The notes under the pieces: generated by a model
The model's input: the letters and a program-made list of their open reading frames with translations, nothing else
What the model was told of the DNA's origin: nothing
The model's database searches: none
From: an uncultured Blautia sp.
GTDB taxonomy: Bacteria > Bacillota > Clostridia > Lachnospirales > Lachnospiraceae
Length of the DNA stretch: 48,622 nt
Direction of reading: 5' to 3'
Assembly: GCA_900542045.1 (NCBI GenBank)
Contig: UQMI01000023.1
Span: 1-48,622, forward strand
Translations under genes and position numbers: made by a program
Shown here: positions 18,570 to 27,605 of the stretch, piece after piece
Layout: each line of letters opens with the position of its first letter
Numbering within the stretch: position 1 is the first letter of the stretch

Positions 18570-20069
18570 CTACTGCGCCTGCAGTGTGCTTACCACATAA
18601 GATGTCAGTGTGGTCAGAGCCGCCGCAGAAACTGTTCCTTCTCCATTACAGGTAAATACAGACAGGATAAACACCTCATCTCCATTCTGGATCAGCCCGA
18701 TTTCATTGTAGCGTGAGTCTGTAATTCCATTCAGATTCAGAAAAGTATCGCAGCCCACACAGGCAGGATACATTCCCCGGTTGGCCGTATCTACACTGGA
18801 AATCTTAAAATTCAGTTCCAGAAATGATTTCCCGATCCCTGTAAAATTATCCTGGTAAATTGCATTCAGCATCATGGCTGCATCTTTCGCGCTGATATAA
18901 TTCTCCAGATCACTGGAACCAGAGATCAGTTTTCTCTGCATATCCACGCTGGTAAACCCATACGAATGACAGGTATCATTGATCTTCTCCAGTGTCAGAA
19001 AGTCCATCAGAGAATTCAACGCATTGTTATCACTATTGGTCAGCGCTTCTGACAACAGTTGCGAAATCGGAAGACTATAGCCATCCGCTGCGCTTGTTAA
19101 GCTTCCCCGGCCGTTTTCAAAGGTATAATGAAAAGTAACCGGTGTATTCAGATCAATTTCTCCCTTATCCACACCATCTGCTATGGTAAACAGGATCGGC
19201 ACGCCAATCAGGGCAGATGCAGGCAGGGGTGATTCCGCTCCGCCGCCATCGTATTCCTGCTGGTTGGTAATGTCCAGCACATACGTCCCATATGTAGCTC
19301 CGGCATTTGCCAGCAGATTCCCCATATGCTGCAGATCCAGCTGTCCTCCCGCAGTAACCACTTCCTGCTGTGCCGCTTTCTCTTTTGCTCCCTCAAAACT
19401 TTTCGGAATTTCCTGTGCCTCTTCCTGTTCTTCCTCCTGTGTGTTGTCACCCAACACAGTTACCACTTCATTCGAAGAAGCATCCGGAACCTCAGAGATT
19501 TCCGGCGTGATTACCACCGCCTCTTCCTGTGTTTCCTCTTGCGCTTCTTCTTCCGTTCCTTCTTCCTGCACCTGAACGGTTTCCGGTTCCCCCTCCTGCT
19601 TCTCACTGTCTCCGGACCGAAGCTGTGTCAGAGCAAAGACTCCTGCAGCGATCACCAGGACACCTGCACAGATACCCAGCAGTGCTCCTGCCGGCAGTTT
19701 CCGTTTTTCTCCGGCTGTCCGCTGAGCTGGCTGCTGCTCATATCTTCCCGGGTCTGCTCCCTGCCGGGCGTCTCTCTGGTACGGGTACTTCTCTCTTCCG
19801 GCGTCCCTCTGCTGAGCCGGCTGCTGCTCATATTTCCCCGAATCTTCTTCCTGCCGGAATGACCGTCCGGCGGCTGTACGCTCTTCTCTCTGATCCTGTC
19901 CTCTGTTCTGCCCCCCTACAGCCTGCCCGCATTCCGGACAGAACAACATTCCTGGTTCCAGTGGCTCCCCGCAATTTGCACACTGCTGCTGTACAATTGT
20001 TCTGGTACCGCACTCCGGACAGAAACGGTCATCCTCTCCTACCTCTTTCTTACAATTTGGGCAATACAT
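18570..20069 (-). CDS. zinc-ribbon membrane protein with inactive beta-lactamase-like domain
   Basis: 499 residues. Two zinc ribbons at the N-terminus (C3, C6, C17, C20 and C30, C33, C44, C47), a Gln/Arg-rich cytosolic linker, one membrane helix (about 127-149), an acidic linker, and a class A beta-lactamase-like domain from about 250. Alignment with the neighbouring enzyme places A286 and G289 where the catalytic serine and lysine belong; S346-D347-N348 is kept and no KTG is visible. The fold therefore looks catalytically dead, perhaps a ligand sensor or partner. First gene of the run, 6 bases before the active paralogue, with a promoter at 20104-20132. Confidence 0.78.
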   Translation of the reverse strand: MYCPNCKKEVGEDDRFCPECGTRTIVQQQCANCGEPLEPGMLFCPECGQAVGGQNRGQDQREERTAAGRSFRQEEDSGKYEQQPAQQRDAGREKYPYQRDARQGADPGRYEQQPAQRTAGEKRKLPAGALLGICAGVLVIAAGVFALTQLRSGDSEKQEGEPETVQVQEEGTEEEAQEETQEEAVVITPEISEVPDASSNEVVTVLGDNTQEEEQEEAQEIPKSFEGAKEKAAQQEVVTAGGQLDLQHMGNLLANAGATYGTYVLDITNQQEYDGGGAESPLPASALIGVPILFTIADGVDKGEIDLNTPVTFHYTFENGRGSLTSAADGYSLPISQLLSEALTNSDNNALNSLMDFLTLEKINDTCHSYGFTSVDMQRKLISGSSDLENYISAKDAAMMLNAIYQDNFTGIGKSFLELNFKISSVDTANRGMYPACVGCDTFLNLNGITDSRYNEIGLIQNGDEVFILSVFTCNGEGTVSAAALTTLTSYVVSTLQAQ

Positions 20070-20103
20070 TCGTTTCCTCCTTTTTCATACTAAATTATTT
20101 ATA

Positions 20104-20132
20104 ATTTTAATCTCTTTTTTACTGCTTTTCAA
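20104..20132 (-). promoter_or_regulatory. promoter of the zinc-ribbon/beta-lactamase-like run
   Basis: Minus strand -35 TTGAAA (20127-20132), 17-base spacer, -10 TAAAAT (20104-20109), 35 bases before the ATG at 20069, in a very AT-rich gap. Confidence 0.6.
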
Positions 20133-20215
20133 TGTATTCTTGTAAAATACAGACAAATTTTCTTGTTAAATTTATATTTTTTTATGTAAATCTATGAATT
20201 CCATCTTTTTCAATC

Positions 20216-20244
20216 TTGCCCATTCACTGCTCTTTCTATATAAT
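20216..20244 (+). promoter_or_regulatory. promoter of the PfkB-family kinase gene
   Basis: -35 TTGCCC (20216-20221), 17-base spacer, -10 TATAAT (20239-20244). Confidence 0.7.
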
Positions 20245-20297
20245 GAAGATAATGACTCGAAACTTGCAGTCGGCAAATCATACAAAGGAAGACGCCT

Positions 20298-21215
20298 ATG
20301 ATTTATACATTGACTTTAAACCCGGCCCTGGACTATATCGTAACCGTACCGGATTTTCAGCCGGGCCGGACCAACCGGACAAAAAAAGAACAGATTTTCC
20401 CCGGAGGAAAGGGAATCAATGTTTCTCTGGTCCTGCAGAATCTGGGGATGGAAAGTATCGCCCTGGGATTTACCGCAGGCTTTACCGGTGCAGAAATTGA
20501 ACGCAAGCTGCAGGAAAGGAACTGCCGCACCGATTTCATCCGGCTTTCTCAGGGAAATTCCCGCATCAATGTGAAAATACAGAATATCAATGGCACAGAG
20601 ATCAACGGCATCGGTCCTGCCATTCCTCCGGAAAGCCTGGAACTGCTATACCGAAAACTGGATACCCTCACCGAGCAGGACGTCCTGGTCCTGGCCGGAA
20701 GCATTCCCGCCTCCCTGCCAGTGGATATTTACCGACAAATCCTCTCCCGCCTGCGCTCCCACGCCCCACAGATCGTAGTCGATGCCGAAAAGGAACTGCT
20801 CCTGTCCATACTGGAATTTCATCCGTTTCTCATCAAGCCCAACCATCATGAACTGGGCAGTCTGTTCCAGAGACAATTCCATTCCCGCCGGGAAGTGATT
20901 CCCTACGCCAGAAAGCTGCGGGAAATGGGAGCAGCCAATGTACTGGTATCTATGGGCGGACAGGGCGCTGTTCTGGCTGCGTCCGATGGCCGCTGCTATG
21001 AATCCCCTGCCCCGGCAGGAACTCTGATCAACGCTGTGGGATCCGGCGATTCTATGGTGGCCGGCTTTCTCACCGGGTATATGGAACAGGGAGAGATCCT
21101 TCATGCCTTTCGGATGGGAATCGCAGCCGGAAGCGCCAGTGCTTTTTCAGAAGGCTTCGCTTCCCGGGCAGAAACAGAGCAGCTTTACTGCACGATCCAC
21201 TCCATTTCCTGCTGA
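20298..21215 (+). CDS. 1-phosphofructokinase-type PfkB sugar kinase
   Basis: PfkB-family kinase of the 1-phosphofructokinase/tagatose-6-phosphate kinase branch, which phosphorylates hexose monophosphates to bisphosphates. The N-terminal MIYTLTLNPALDYIV and the FPGGKGINVS glycine motif define this branch; the catalytic aspartate lies in AVGSGDSMVAGF. 305 residues, normal. ATG at 20298 after AAGGAAG. There is no fruA PTS gene or FruR regulator next to it, so fructose-1-phosphate is only the most likely substrate. Confidence 0.88.
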   Translation: MIYTLTLNPALDYIVTVPDFQPGRTNRTKKEQIFPGGKGINVSLVLQNLGMESIALGFTAGFTGAEIERKLQERNCRTDFIRLSQGNSRINVKIQNINGTEINGIGPAIPPESLELLYRKLDTLTEQDVLVLAGSIPASLPVDIYRQILSRLRSHAPQIVVDAEKELLLSILEFHPFLIKPNHHELGSLFQRQFHSRREVIPYARKLREMGAANVLVSMGGQGAVLAASDGRCYESPAPAGTLINAVGSGDSMVAGFLTGYMEQGEILHAFRMGIAAGSASAFSEGFASRAETEQLYCTIHSISC

Positions 21216-21313
21216 GTTCTCTGTTTTTGCCAATTTTTTTCCTATTATATTGTCTATTTTTACAATAATATTCTTTGTAACTGTATCGAATATGTAAATT
21301 TTCTATAAAACAG

Positions 21314-21342
21314 TTGAGTTGAATTTACCAATGTAATATAAT
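21314..21342 (+). promoter_or_regulatory. promoter of the small PH-like membrane protein
   Basis: -35 TTGAGT (21314-21319), 17-base spacer, -10 TATAAT (21337-21342). Confidence 0.75.
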
Positions 21343-21383
21343 AAAGTCAGTGAGGGGGATTATCTGTATACAGGAGGGTAAAT

Positions 21384-21815
21384 ATGAATAAAAAATACAA
21401 ATCAAAAGTAAATGACCTCTGGATATGGGGATGCGAGGTCATTTTAGCCTTATTTGGCGTAATGCTGGTAACCATATCTACCACCCGCATCTGTGGAGTG
21501 CTCTTACTTGCCATGGTTTTTCTGCTTCCTGTCGCCATGTTTTTCGGAACCTGGTATTCCATGGAAAATAATTACCTGTTCATCCGCTGTCTTGGAATCG
21601 AAACATACAAAATCCCTTACGAAGATATCTTAAATGTTACCCCTGTCAGAAATCACGAAAAGGACAGGAGCCCGGCTCTTTCTCCCTATCGGATCCGGGT
21701 AGATTACAAAAAGGACGGAAAAATCACCTGGCTGCACATTTCTCCCAGAGAACGGGACGAATTCCAGCAGCTCCTTCGCAGAAAAGTATACGAAACCAAC
21801 CGGCGCTGCGGTTAA
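21384..21815 (+). CDS. small membrane protein with PH-like domain
   Basis: 143 residues. Two hydrophobic segments (about 12-30 and 37-54) are followed by a beta-rich region (NNYLFIRCLGIETYKIPYED, then IRVDYKKDGKITWLHISPRE) like the short bacterial PH-type domains seen in Firmicutes. Function unknown. ATG at 21384 follows AGGAGGG by about 6 bases. Monocistronic, with a promoter before and a hairpin terminator after. Confidence 0.8.
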   Translation: MNKKYKSKVNDLWIWGCEVILALFGVMLVTISTTRICGVLLLAMVFLLPVAMFFGTWYSMENNYLFIRCLGIETYKIPYEDILNVTPVRNHEKDRSPALSPYRIRVDYKKDGKITWLHISPRERDEFQQLLRRKVYETNRRCG

Positions 21816-21827
21816 GCGCCGGTTTCG

Positions 21828-21880
21828 GGGCAGTCGCACAGGAACTTTACACCCCTTGTGTGATATGCCCTCTTTTATTT
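21828..21880 (+). terminator. terminator after the PH-like gene
   Basis: GGGCA-TCGCACA pairs with TGTGTGA-TGCCC, followed by TCTTTTATTT. A second GC-rich stem, AACCGGCGC/GCGCCGGTT (21798-21824), overlaps the stop codon just before it. Confidence 0.65.
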
Positions 21881-22049
21881 GAAACATAAAATTCTATCAG
21901 AGTCAGTAAACAGCCCCATTCATTCTCATAAACAGGAAATTTCTTAATAAAAGGACATTTTTCCCGGACATCCTCCAAAGCGATACAAAAAGGATATAAT
22001 AACCCTGTATATTGACCTTAGAACCAAAAACCAAAGAAAGGAATCGCAT

Positions 22050-22724
22050 ATGGAACTGGAATTGTTGATTGTAGAAGATAACCGGCTGCTGGCAGAGGCA
22101 GTGAGCGACTATTTCACTGCAAAGGGGTGGCGGACAGAAACAGTATACGATGGAAACCAGGCCCTTGAAAAAATGGAACAAAAAACGTATCAAATGATCC
22201 TGCTGGATGTGATGCTCCCGGGGCACAGCGGATTTTCCATCTGCCGAAAAATCCGGGAAATGACTGAAACTCCTGTCTTCTTTCTTACAGCACGAGTTAT
22301 GGAAGAAGATGAACTCAATGGCTATGCAGCAGGCGCAGATGATTATATCACCAAACCATTTTCTCTGCCGGTGCTTTATGCAAAGGTGATGGCCCTGATC
22401 GGAAGGCTCCGGGGAGGCACCGGACACGAGCTGTTGATCCGTGGAGATGTAACAGTCAATCTTCACACCCATGAAGTAAGCGCCGTCGGCAGATCAGAAA
22501 AGCTGGCGCCCAAGGAATACGAACTGCTGAAGCTTTTTCTCGAAAATCCCAACCGCATCTTCACCAGAGACCAGCTGCTGATCCGGCTGTGGGGCTATGA
22601 CTTTGAAGGCAATGAACGTGTAGTGGACAATCACATCAAAAAGCTGCGAAAAGCGCTGGCCGGCAGCGCCTGTCAGATCCATACTGTGAGAAAATCCGGT
22701 TACAGGATGGAGGTATCAATATGA
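22050..22724 (+). CDS. OmpR-family response regulator
   Basis: DNA-binding regulator of a two-component system. The receiver domain has the phosphate site D53 (MILLDVMLPG), acidic pair E9/D10, switch residue in FFLTA and lysine in YITKPF; the C-terminal winged helix ends VRKSGYRMEV. 224 residues. It overlaps the kinase gene by 4 bases (ATGA). A TATAAT at 21995-22000 lies upstream without a clear -35. The signal and targets are not evident. Confidence 0.95.
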   Translation: MELELLIVEDNRLLAEAVSDYFTAKGWRTETVYDGNQALEKMEQKTYQMILLDVMLPGHSGFSICRKIREMTETPVFFLTARVMEEDELNGYAAGADDYITKPFSLPVLYAKVMALIGRLRGGTGHELLIRGDVTVNLHTHEVSAVGRSEKLAPKEYELLKLFLENPNRIFTRDQLLIRLWGYDFEGNERVVDNHIKKLRKALAGSACQIHTVRKSGYRMEVSI

Positions 22725-24391
22725 AAACGAAGAAAGAGAATAGAAACAAAGAAAAGCGTCATTTTGGTGGATACACCGGACTAAAACTCCGGGGATTCCT
22801 GATCCTTGCCTTTGTCTTCGTGTATTGTCTAAGTATGATACTAGCCACATGGGTAGATCAGCATGCAAAACGAAATGACTTCCAGCGTGTTGCCATGCAG
22901 ATGGAAAATCAGATTCGGGCCCAGATTGAAAGTGATTTCCGCTTTCTGAGGGAAAATACGGATTTATCCGAAGAGGAAAAAAGAGAAAAGTGGTCCAGCA
23001 GTCTGTATGCGGCGCTCAGCTCATATGCCGCTAACCACAGCACAAAATATCAGCTGGTATCCGCCGCTGCTTACGATGAAAACGGAAATCGGTCTGCCCA
23101 GAGTGCAAATCTGCTGCTGGCAGATATATCATACGGTCCATGGGTCCTGCAAAAAAGCTTTCTGCTGGATGATTATCTCACCGATGAAGAACTAGAAACA
23201 CTGGCGCAACATGAAGCGCAGTCCCTCAATGTTCCGGAGAACAGCCAGACAGCCGGTAAAATTTTCATCGGCATATCTGCAGAAAATACCCTTTCCTCCA
23301 TTCAAGTGCAGCATACCCGCGCTGCTGAAGGCACAGAGACAGAACTGGTCTGGAAGAATGAGCAGATACCGAACAAAGAACAGCTCACAGGAGGCCGTCT
23401 CTTATTTCCGGGCATCCAGGCCAATGATATCCTCACCTGGCAGGAATGGATGGAGCATGCATATCTTCATACTTTTCCGGATGTCTGTACAGTCTCCGAT
23501 AACATACAGGAACAGGGATATTTTACTGTTCACAGGGAAACTTCCTTCTATGTCTATCCGGATGCCGCCTATGACAGCCAATCCTTCTATACGATCATGA
23601 TCCGTTCTGTTCAGCGTCCATGGCTGGCGGCAATTCATTCCATGAACTATATCCATCTGTGGGGCGCAGTGCTGACCATCCTGTGCATCGTTCTGGTAAC
23701 CGGTATCGTGGAGCGGACTTTTCAGCAGAAAGCATTTCTGGAAAAACGCCAGCGGGATTTTACCAATGCCATTGCCCATGAAATGAAGACGCCGCTGTCC
23801 GTAATTCGTGGGTTCACAGAGAATCTGCAGGAAAATACCAGCGAAGAGAAAAAGCCATATTACCTGGAGCAAATTGTCAAACAGACGGAATGGATGGACG
23901 ACATGGTAAAAGAAATGGTCTTTCTCTCCCGTCTGGAGGCCTCAGAATATCAATTTCAAAAAGAACGCCTGTCTGTCAAGAATCTGATAGAAAAGATCCT
24001 GGAGAAGCAAAATCCCCGAATCACAGAAAAACAGATTACTGCAACGATACACTGCGAAGAAGATTTTGTGATTGATGGAGAAAAACGGTTTCTGGAACAG
24101 GCCTTTGCCGTTTTAATCGATAATGCAGTTGCTTACAATTGCCAGGAAGGAAGCATAACTATCCATATTGAAAAAGAACGCTGCACCATTGAAAATACAG
24201 GCAACAATATACCGGAAGAAGATCTGCCCCGGGTCTGCGAACTCTTCTTCACCGGAGATAAAAACCGAAGCCGGCAGGAAAATCATCTCGGTACCGGACT
24301 TTATCTGGCAAACCGCATCTTTCAATTGCATGGTCTGAAATTCACAATCCGGAATACAGATAACGGTGTACAGGTCCAAATACATCAATAG
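22721..24391 (+). CDS. sensor histidine kinase
   Basis: Membrane sensor partnered with the preceding regulator. Transmembrane helices at about 24-44 and 312-332 enclose an outer domain of about 265 residues that I do not recognise. The phospho-accepting histidine is H353 in AIAHEMKTPLSVIRGF; ATPase boxes follow (VLIDNAVAYN as N-box, ENTGNNIPEEDL, HLGTGLYLANRI). No HAMP domain is obvious between TM2 and the H-box. 556 residues. GGAGG lies 7 bases before its ATG. Confidence 0.94.
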   Translation: MKTKKENRNKEKRHFGGYTGLKLRGFLILAFVFVYCLSMILATWVDQHAKRNDFQRVAMQMENQIRAQIESDFRFLRENTDLSEEEKREKWSSSLYAALSSYAANHSTKYQLVSAAAYDENGNRSAQSANLLLADISYGPWVLQKSFLLDDYLTDEELETLAQHEAQSLNVPENSQTAGKIFIGISAENTLSSIQVQHTRAAEGTETELVWKNEQIPNKEQLTGGRLLFPGIQANDILTWQEWMEHAYLHTFPDVCTVSDNIQEQGYFTVHRETSFYVYPDAAYDSQSFYTIMIRSVQRPWLAAIHSMNYIHLWGAVLTILCIVLVTGIVERTFQQKAFLEKRQRDFTNAIAHEMKTPLSVIRGFTENLQENTSEEKKPYYLEQIVKQTEWMDDMVKEMVFLSRLEASEYQFQKERLSVKNLIEKILEKQNPRITEKQITATIHCEEDFVIDGEKRFLEQAFAVLIDNAVAYNCQEGSITIHIEKERCTIENTGNNIPEEDLPRVCELFFTGDKNRSRQENHLGTGLYLANRIFQLHGLKFTIRNTDNGVQVQIHQ

Positions 24392-24543
24392 TATCTGCAG
24401 AATACTTCCTCTGGCCACTTCTGTACATTCTCCAAATCTATAATTTCCGTAATACATTGCATCCATTCTCCGTTATGCTCCGTCTAATGATTGTAAAGAT
24501 CAACAGACCGGTCAACCACCTAAGAATACTGGAGGAACCTACT

Positions 24544-25062
24544 TTGAAACACTTAGTCATACAGGCACAGAAAAGCCGCGATGCGGAAGCTTTCATTCTC
24601 CTGATGGAGCAAAATCGTCAGAGCATGCTGAAGACTGCAAAAGCATTTCTGAGCAATGAAGAGGATGTGGCAGATGTGATCCAGGATACAATCCTCACCT
24701 GCTACGAAAAACTGGATACCCTGAAACAGCCGGAATTTTTCAAGACCTGGCTGATCCGGATCCTGATCAACAAATGCAAAGACTGCCTTCGAAAAAACCA
24801 GGAACTTCATATACCGGAGGAATACACCGTCCCCGGACACACCCAGTCACTGTCCAGCAACTATGAATTCCGGGAACTGCTTTCCTCTCTCGATGAAAAA
24901 TACAGGAGCATCCTGGTCTTATATTATTCCGAAGGATTTAACATTCGGGAGATTGCTCAGCTGCTGGAATTGAACGAACACACTGTTAAAAGCCGTCTGG
25001 CACGGGCAAGGAAAAAATTCGCAGAAGAATACCAGAAGGAGGACGGAAAAATATATGGATAA
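24544..25062 (+). CDS. ECF-type RNA polymerase sigma factor
   Basis: Extracytoplasmic-function sigma factor with region 2 (NEEDVADVIQDTILTCYEKL) and region 4 (YSEGFNIREIAQLLELNEHT), 172 residues. The start is most likely TTG at 24544: GGAGG (24531-24535) is 8 bases upstream, while the ATGs further 5' in the same frame lack a Shine-Dalgarno and add residues without homology. It overlaps the next gene by 8 bases, the usual sigma/anti-sigma arrangement. No autoregulatory promoter pair (AAC/CGTC type) could be identified with confidence upstream. Confidence 0.9.
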   Translation: MKHLVIQAQKSRDAEAFILLMEQNRQSMLKTAKAFLSNEEDVADVIQDTILTCYEKLDTLKQPEFFKTWLIRILINKCKDCLRKNQELHIPEEYTVPGHTQSLSSNYEFRELLSSLDEKYRSILVLYYSEGFNIREIAQLLELNEHTVKSRLARARKKFAEEYQKEDGKIYG

Positions 25063-26560
25063 ATCTTACAGAGAATCAGAAATCAGAACGATACTGCAGC
25101 GAGAACTTTCCACATCTCCTCAGGTGGAGCAGAAAATCCAGGAAGCCTATGGCTATATCCGTAAAGAAGCTGCAAAGATATCACACACCGGCACCGCCAT
25201 TCATCCTTTTCCGGTAAAATCTGCCGTTTCGGCAGGCCAGCCGGTTCCTGACAGAGGCAGGCCAGCCAGAAAAGTTCGCCGTTTCCTGGCTCCGGTGGCT
25301 GCCGCAGCCATTTTACTGGTAGCCTCCGTTACCGTAGTTGCTGCCATAAATGGCTTTTTCACCAGAGCCACAACGCAGAACGACGATGCCATTGCCTATG
25401 AATTTCAGATCAACTATGAACTGACTCCCTATGCCGTGACCGTCACCCCCCATTATATTCCGGAAGGCTACCAGGAGTCGGAACCGGGAAGCCTGAGATA
25501 CGACAAAGACGGACTGGGCCAAAACGGGATCAGCCTGTCCGTCATCACTGCCGATCATCTGGCATACGACCAGGAAACACTGGATGTCAGTTCTGTCAGG
25601 GAACTGGAACATACAACGATAAACGACATGGAGGCAGACCTCATCACCCTGGACTATGACACGGAGAGAACCAGCCGCACCTTCGATAAGCGGATCTACC
25701 TTTTCAACCAGGCGGAAGGCTTTGTGGGCGTCCTTTACGGCGGAAATGACCTGTCCATGGAGGAACTGACAAAAGTTGCCGAAAATCTGGAATTCACCGT
25801 TACCGACCAGGAACTCACCTATGAAGACACCGAAACTGTACAGGCAGAACAGCAGGCAGATGCCGATGCCGCCGCTTTGGAAGAACAGCGTCTCCGGGAA
25901 AAATGGGAATCCGGCGTACCTTCCGGCCAGATTTACCAGATTGGAGAGACATTTACCTGGGGAACTAAAGAGGACCAGACTTCTGTCACAGTACTGGATG
26001 CACAGATCTGCGATTCCGTTTCGGATCTGCCTGTGGAAAATTTCTTCGATTATGCAACGATTCAGAATCTTCTGGATACAGACGGCACTCTGAAACCTTA
26101 TGAACGGGTTTCCGGCACTATCCCTTCCTATGGGGAACATACAGAAACCTCCCGGGAACTGGCAGACCAGAAATTTGTTAAAATCACCCTGCGGGCTGAA
26201 AATCTCACAGACTCCACACTGGATTTCTGGGCAGGCGCCCCCTTCCTCACCTGGCTGGGTGCAGAAGAAAACGGCTCCTTCCCTTACGCAGATACTTATA
26301 CAGAGCCGCTGAACTCCCAGGAATATCCTTTGGCCGAAAAAGATTCTCCCATCTATTTTGATCAGTCTCCTTTTGCCGGCACAATGGACAGCCACTTCTT
26401 CTACCGGGAACTGGCTCCGTCAGAAGCCCTGGAATATACACTGGTATTCGTTGTGGATGCTGACCGCACAGAAAATCTGTATCTGAATTTTGGCGGGCAG
26501 ATGGGCACAGATCCGGAACACGAGGCAGACTATGAAAAATATGTAAAACTTTCTTTTTAA
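25055..26560 (+). CDS. membrane anti-sigma-type protein with DUF4367-like domain
   Basis: 501 residues with a cytosolic N-terminal helical part (1-76) expected to hold the sigma factor, one membrane helix (about 77-98) and a large outer region. Residues about 140-255 (YIPEGYQ ... LEF) resemble DUF4367; residues about 290-500 form a second beta-rich domain (TFTWGTKEDQTSVTVLDAQI ... EYTLVFVVDADRTENLYL), like DUF5643-type outer domains of such proteins. The 8-base overlap with the sigma gene implies coupling. The signal released by the outer domain is unknown. Confidence 0.8.
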   Translation: MDKSYRESEIRTILQRELSTSPQVEQKIQEAYGYIRKEAAKISHTGTAIHPFPVKSAVSAGQPVPDRGRPARKVRRFLAPVAAAAILLVASVTVVAAINGFFTRATTQNDDAIAYEFQINYELTPYAVTVTPHYIPEGYQESEPGSLRYDKDGLGQNGISLSVITADHLAYDQETLDVSSVRELEHTTINDMEADLITLDYDTERTSRTFDKRIYLFNQAEGFVGVLYGGNDLSMEELTKVAENLEFTVTDQELTYEDTETVQAEQQADADAAALEEQRLREKWESGVPSGQIYQIGETFTWGTKEDQTSVTVLDAQICDSVSDLPVENFFDYATIQNLLDTDGTLKPYERVSGTIPSYGEHTETSRELADQKFVKITLRAENLTDSTLDFWAGAPFLTWLGAEENGSFPYADTYTEPLNSQEYPLAEKDSPIYFDQSPFAGTMDSHFFYRELAPSEALEYTLVFVVDADRTENLYLNFGGQMGTDPEHEADYEKYVKLSF

Positions 26561-26610
26561 ATTAAATTCAAATCTTCTTTGGAATCGAACAGAGAATTCT
26601 TCTCACTCTC

Positions 26611-26652
26611 CCCAGAAGGGACACAGCTGTATCCCTTCTGGGATTTTCTTTC
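26611..26652 (+). terminator. terminator of the sigma/anti-sigma operon
   Basis: CCCAGAAGGGA pairs with TCCCTTCTGGG (11 base pairs) and is followed by ATTTTCTTTCT. Confidence 0.85.
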
Positions 26653-26892
26653 TCCTCTTTGCTTCCCCCTCTTCTTTCCTGCCAAGGGTTCTGACAAATA
26701 TTGCGCTTCTCCTGTTGACTTTCAGAACAATCTGTGCTAATTTAATAAAAAGCTTATCAATTAAGTTTTTTCAATTCTCAATGCATTGGTCTATTCTCAG
26801 TTCTCAGACCTTTATGCTTATTTCCCATTCATGAAACACTGGCAGAGAGGTCCAGGGAATATCCGGAGATCTCCTGCAGAAAGGAGGTTTTT

Positions 26893-27430
26893 CTGGGAGA
26901 AAAAGATCTTGCTTCCAAAATGTACTTTGAGGATCCGCGCCGCCTGGCATATCTGCTGAACGTGGAACTGTTCCATGGAAAAAACCGGATCCTCCCCGAA
27001 GATATTTCCGAACGGAATCCTTCCGTTTTTCCAAATAGACCTGCAGTATGTATTCGGTTTCCTGCAGCGAGACGCCAGCAAAACAGAACTGTTGGAATAT
27101 GTAACAGAAAACAAGGCAGTATTTTCCCACCTGGACTCCAGTACCTGGTAGCTTCTGCGGGTCATGTCCCACTCGGGAAATATACTGAAGAAAGATTATC
27201 AAGATAAGGAAGGTGAACATAATATGTGTCAGGCTCTTTTGGACTTAATTGAAGACAGCAGGGAAGAAGGCAGAAAAGATGGCATTTCCATGGGAGAAGC
27301 CAAAGGCGAAGCCGTGGGAATCCAACTGGCCCGACAAGTGATCCGGCTCCAGATGAACGGCTGCTCTGACAATGAAATCGCATCCGCCTGCGGGATTCCC
27401 CTGGAAAAGGTCAGACAGATTCTTCTATAA
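26893..27430 (+). pseudogene. decayed Rpn/PD-(D/E)XK nuclease-family gene
   Basis: Remnant of a recombination-promoting nuclease (Rpn/YhgA-like) family gene. AAAGGAGG (26880-26887) stands 5 bases before a CTG (26893) where ATG would be expected; the reading GEKDLASKMYFEDPRRLAYL then NVELFHGKN matches the usual N-terminus. After about 27020 the reading switches frame to the C-terminal part (FQIDLQYVFGFLQRDASKTE), meets a TAG near 27147, and continues into 27164-27430 (DMCQAL-type MCQALLDLIEDSREEGRKDG tail). The nuclease core between the ends is deleted. Lost start, deletion, frameshift and stop make this a pseudogene. Confidence 0.75.
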
Positions 27431-27514
27431 TAACAGCTGACAGTAATTGATATTCCAGGAACAAAGCAGGCAGCAATTCGTCCGTTATCTTTCAATACCC
27501 GAATCCTGCAGCTT

Positions 27515-27556
27515 AAAAAGAGATGCCGCGAATCCTTTTCCACAGCATCTCTTTTT
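27515..27556. terminator. bidirectional terminator
   Basis: AAAAAGAGATGC (27515-27526) pairs with GCATCTCTTTTT (27545-27556), giving T-runs on both strands between the pseudogene and the convergent binding-protein gene. Confidence 0.85.
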
Positions 27557-27605
27557 ACTGTCCGCCTGCTGTTCCATCACCTGGGCAGGCTGCCTCTCCG
27601 ATCGT

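Noticed and set aside
17460..20069. Antibiotic resistance beta-lactamases
   Set aside because: The domains are distant from drug-hydrolysing class A enzymes, are membrane-anchored with long linkers, and one lacks the catalytic residues.
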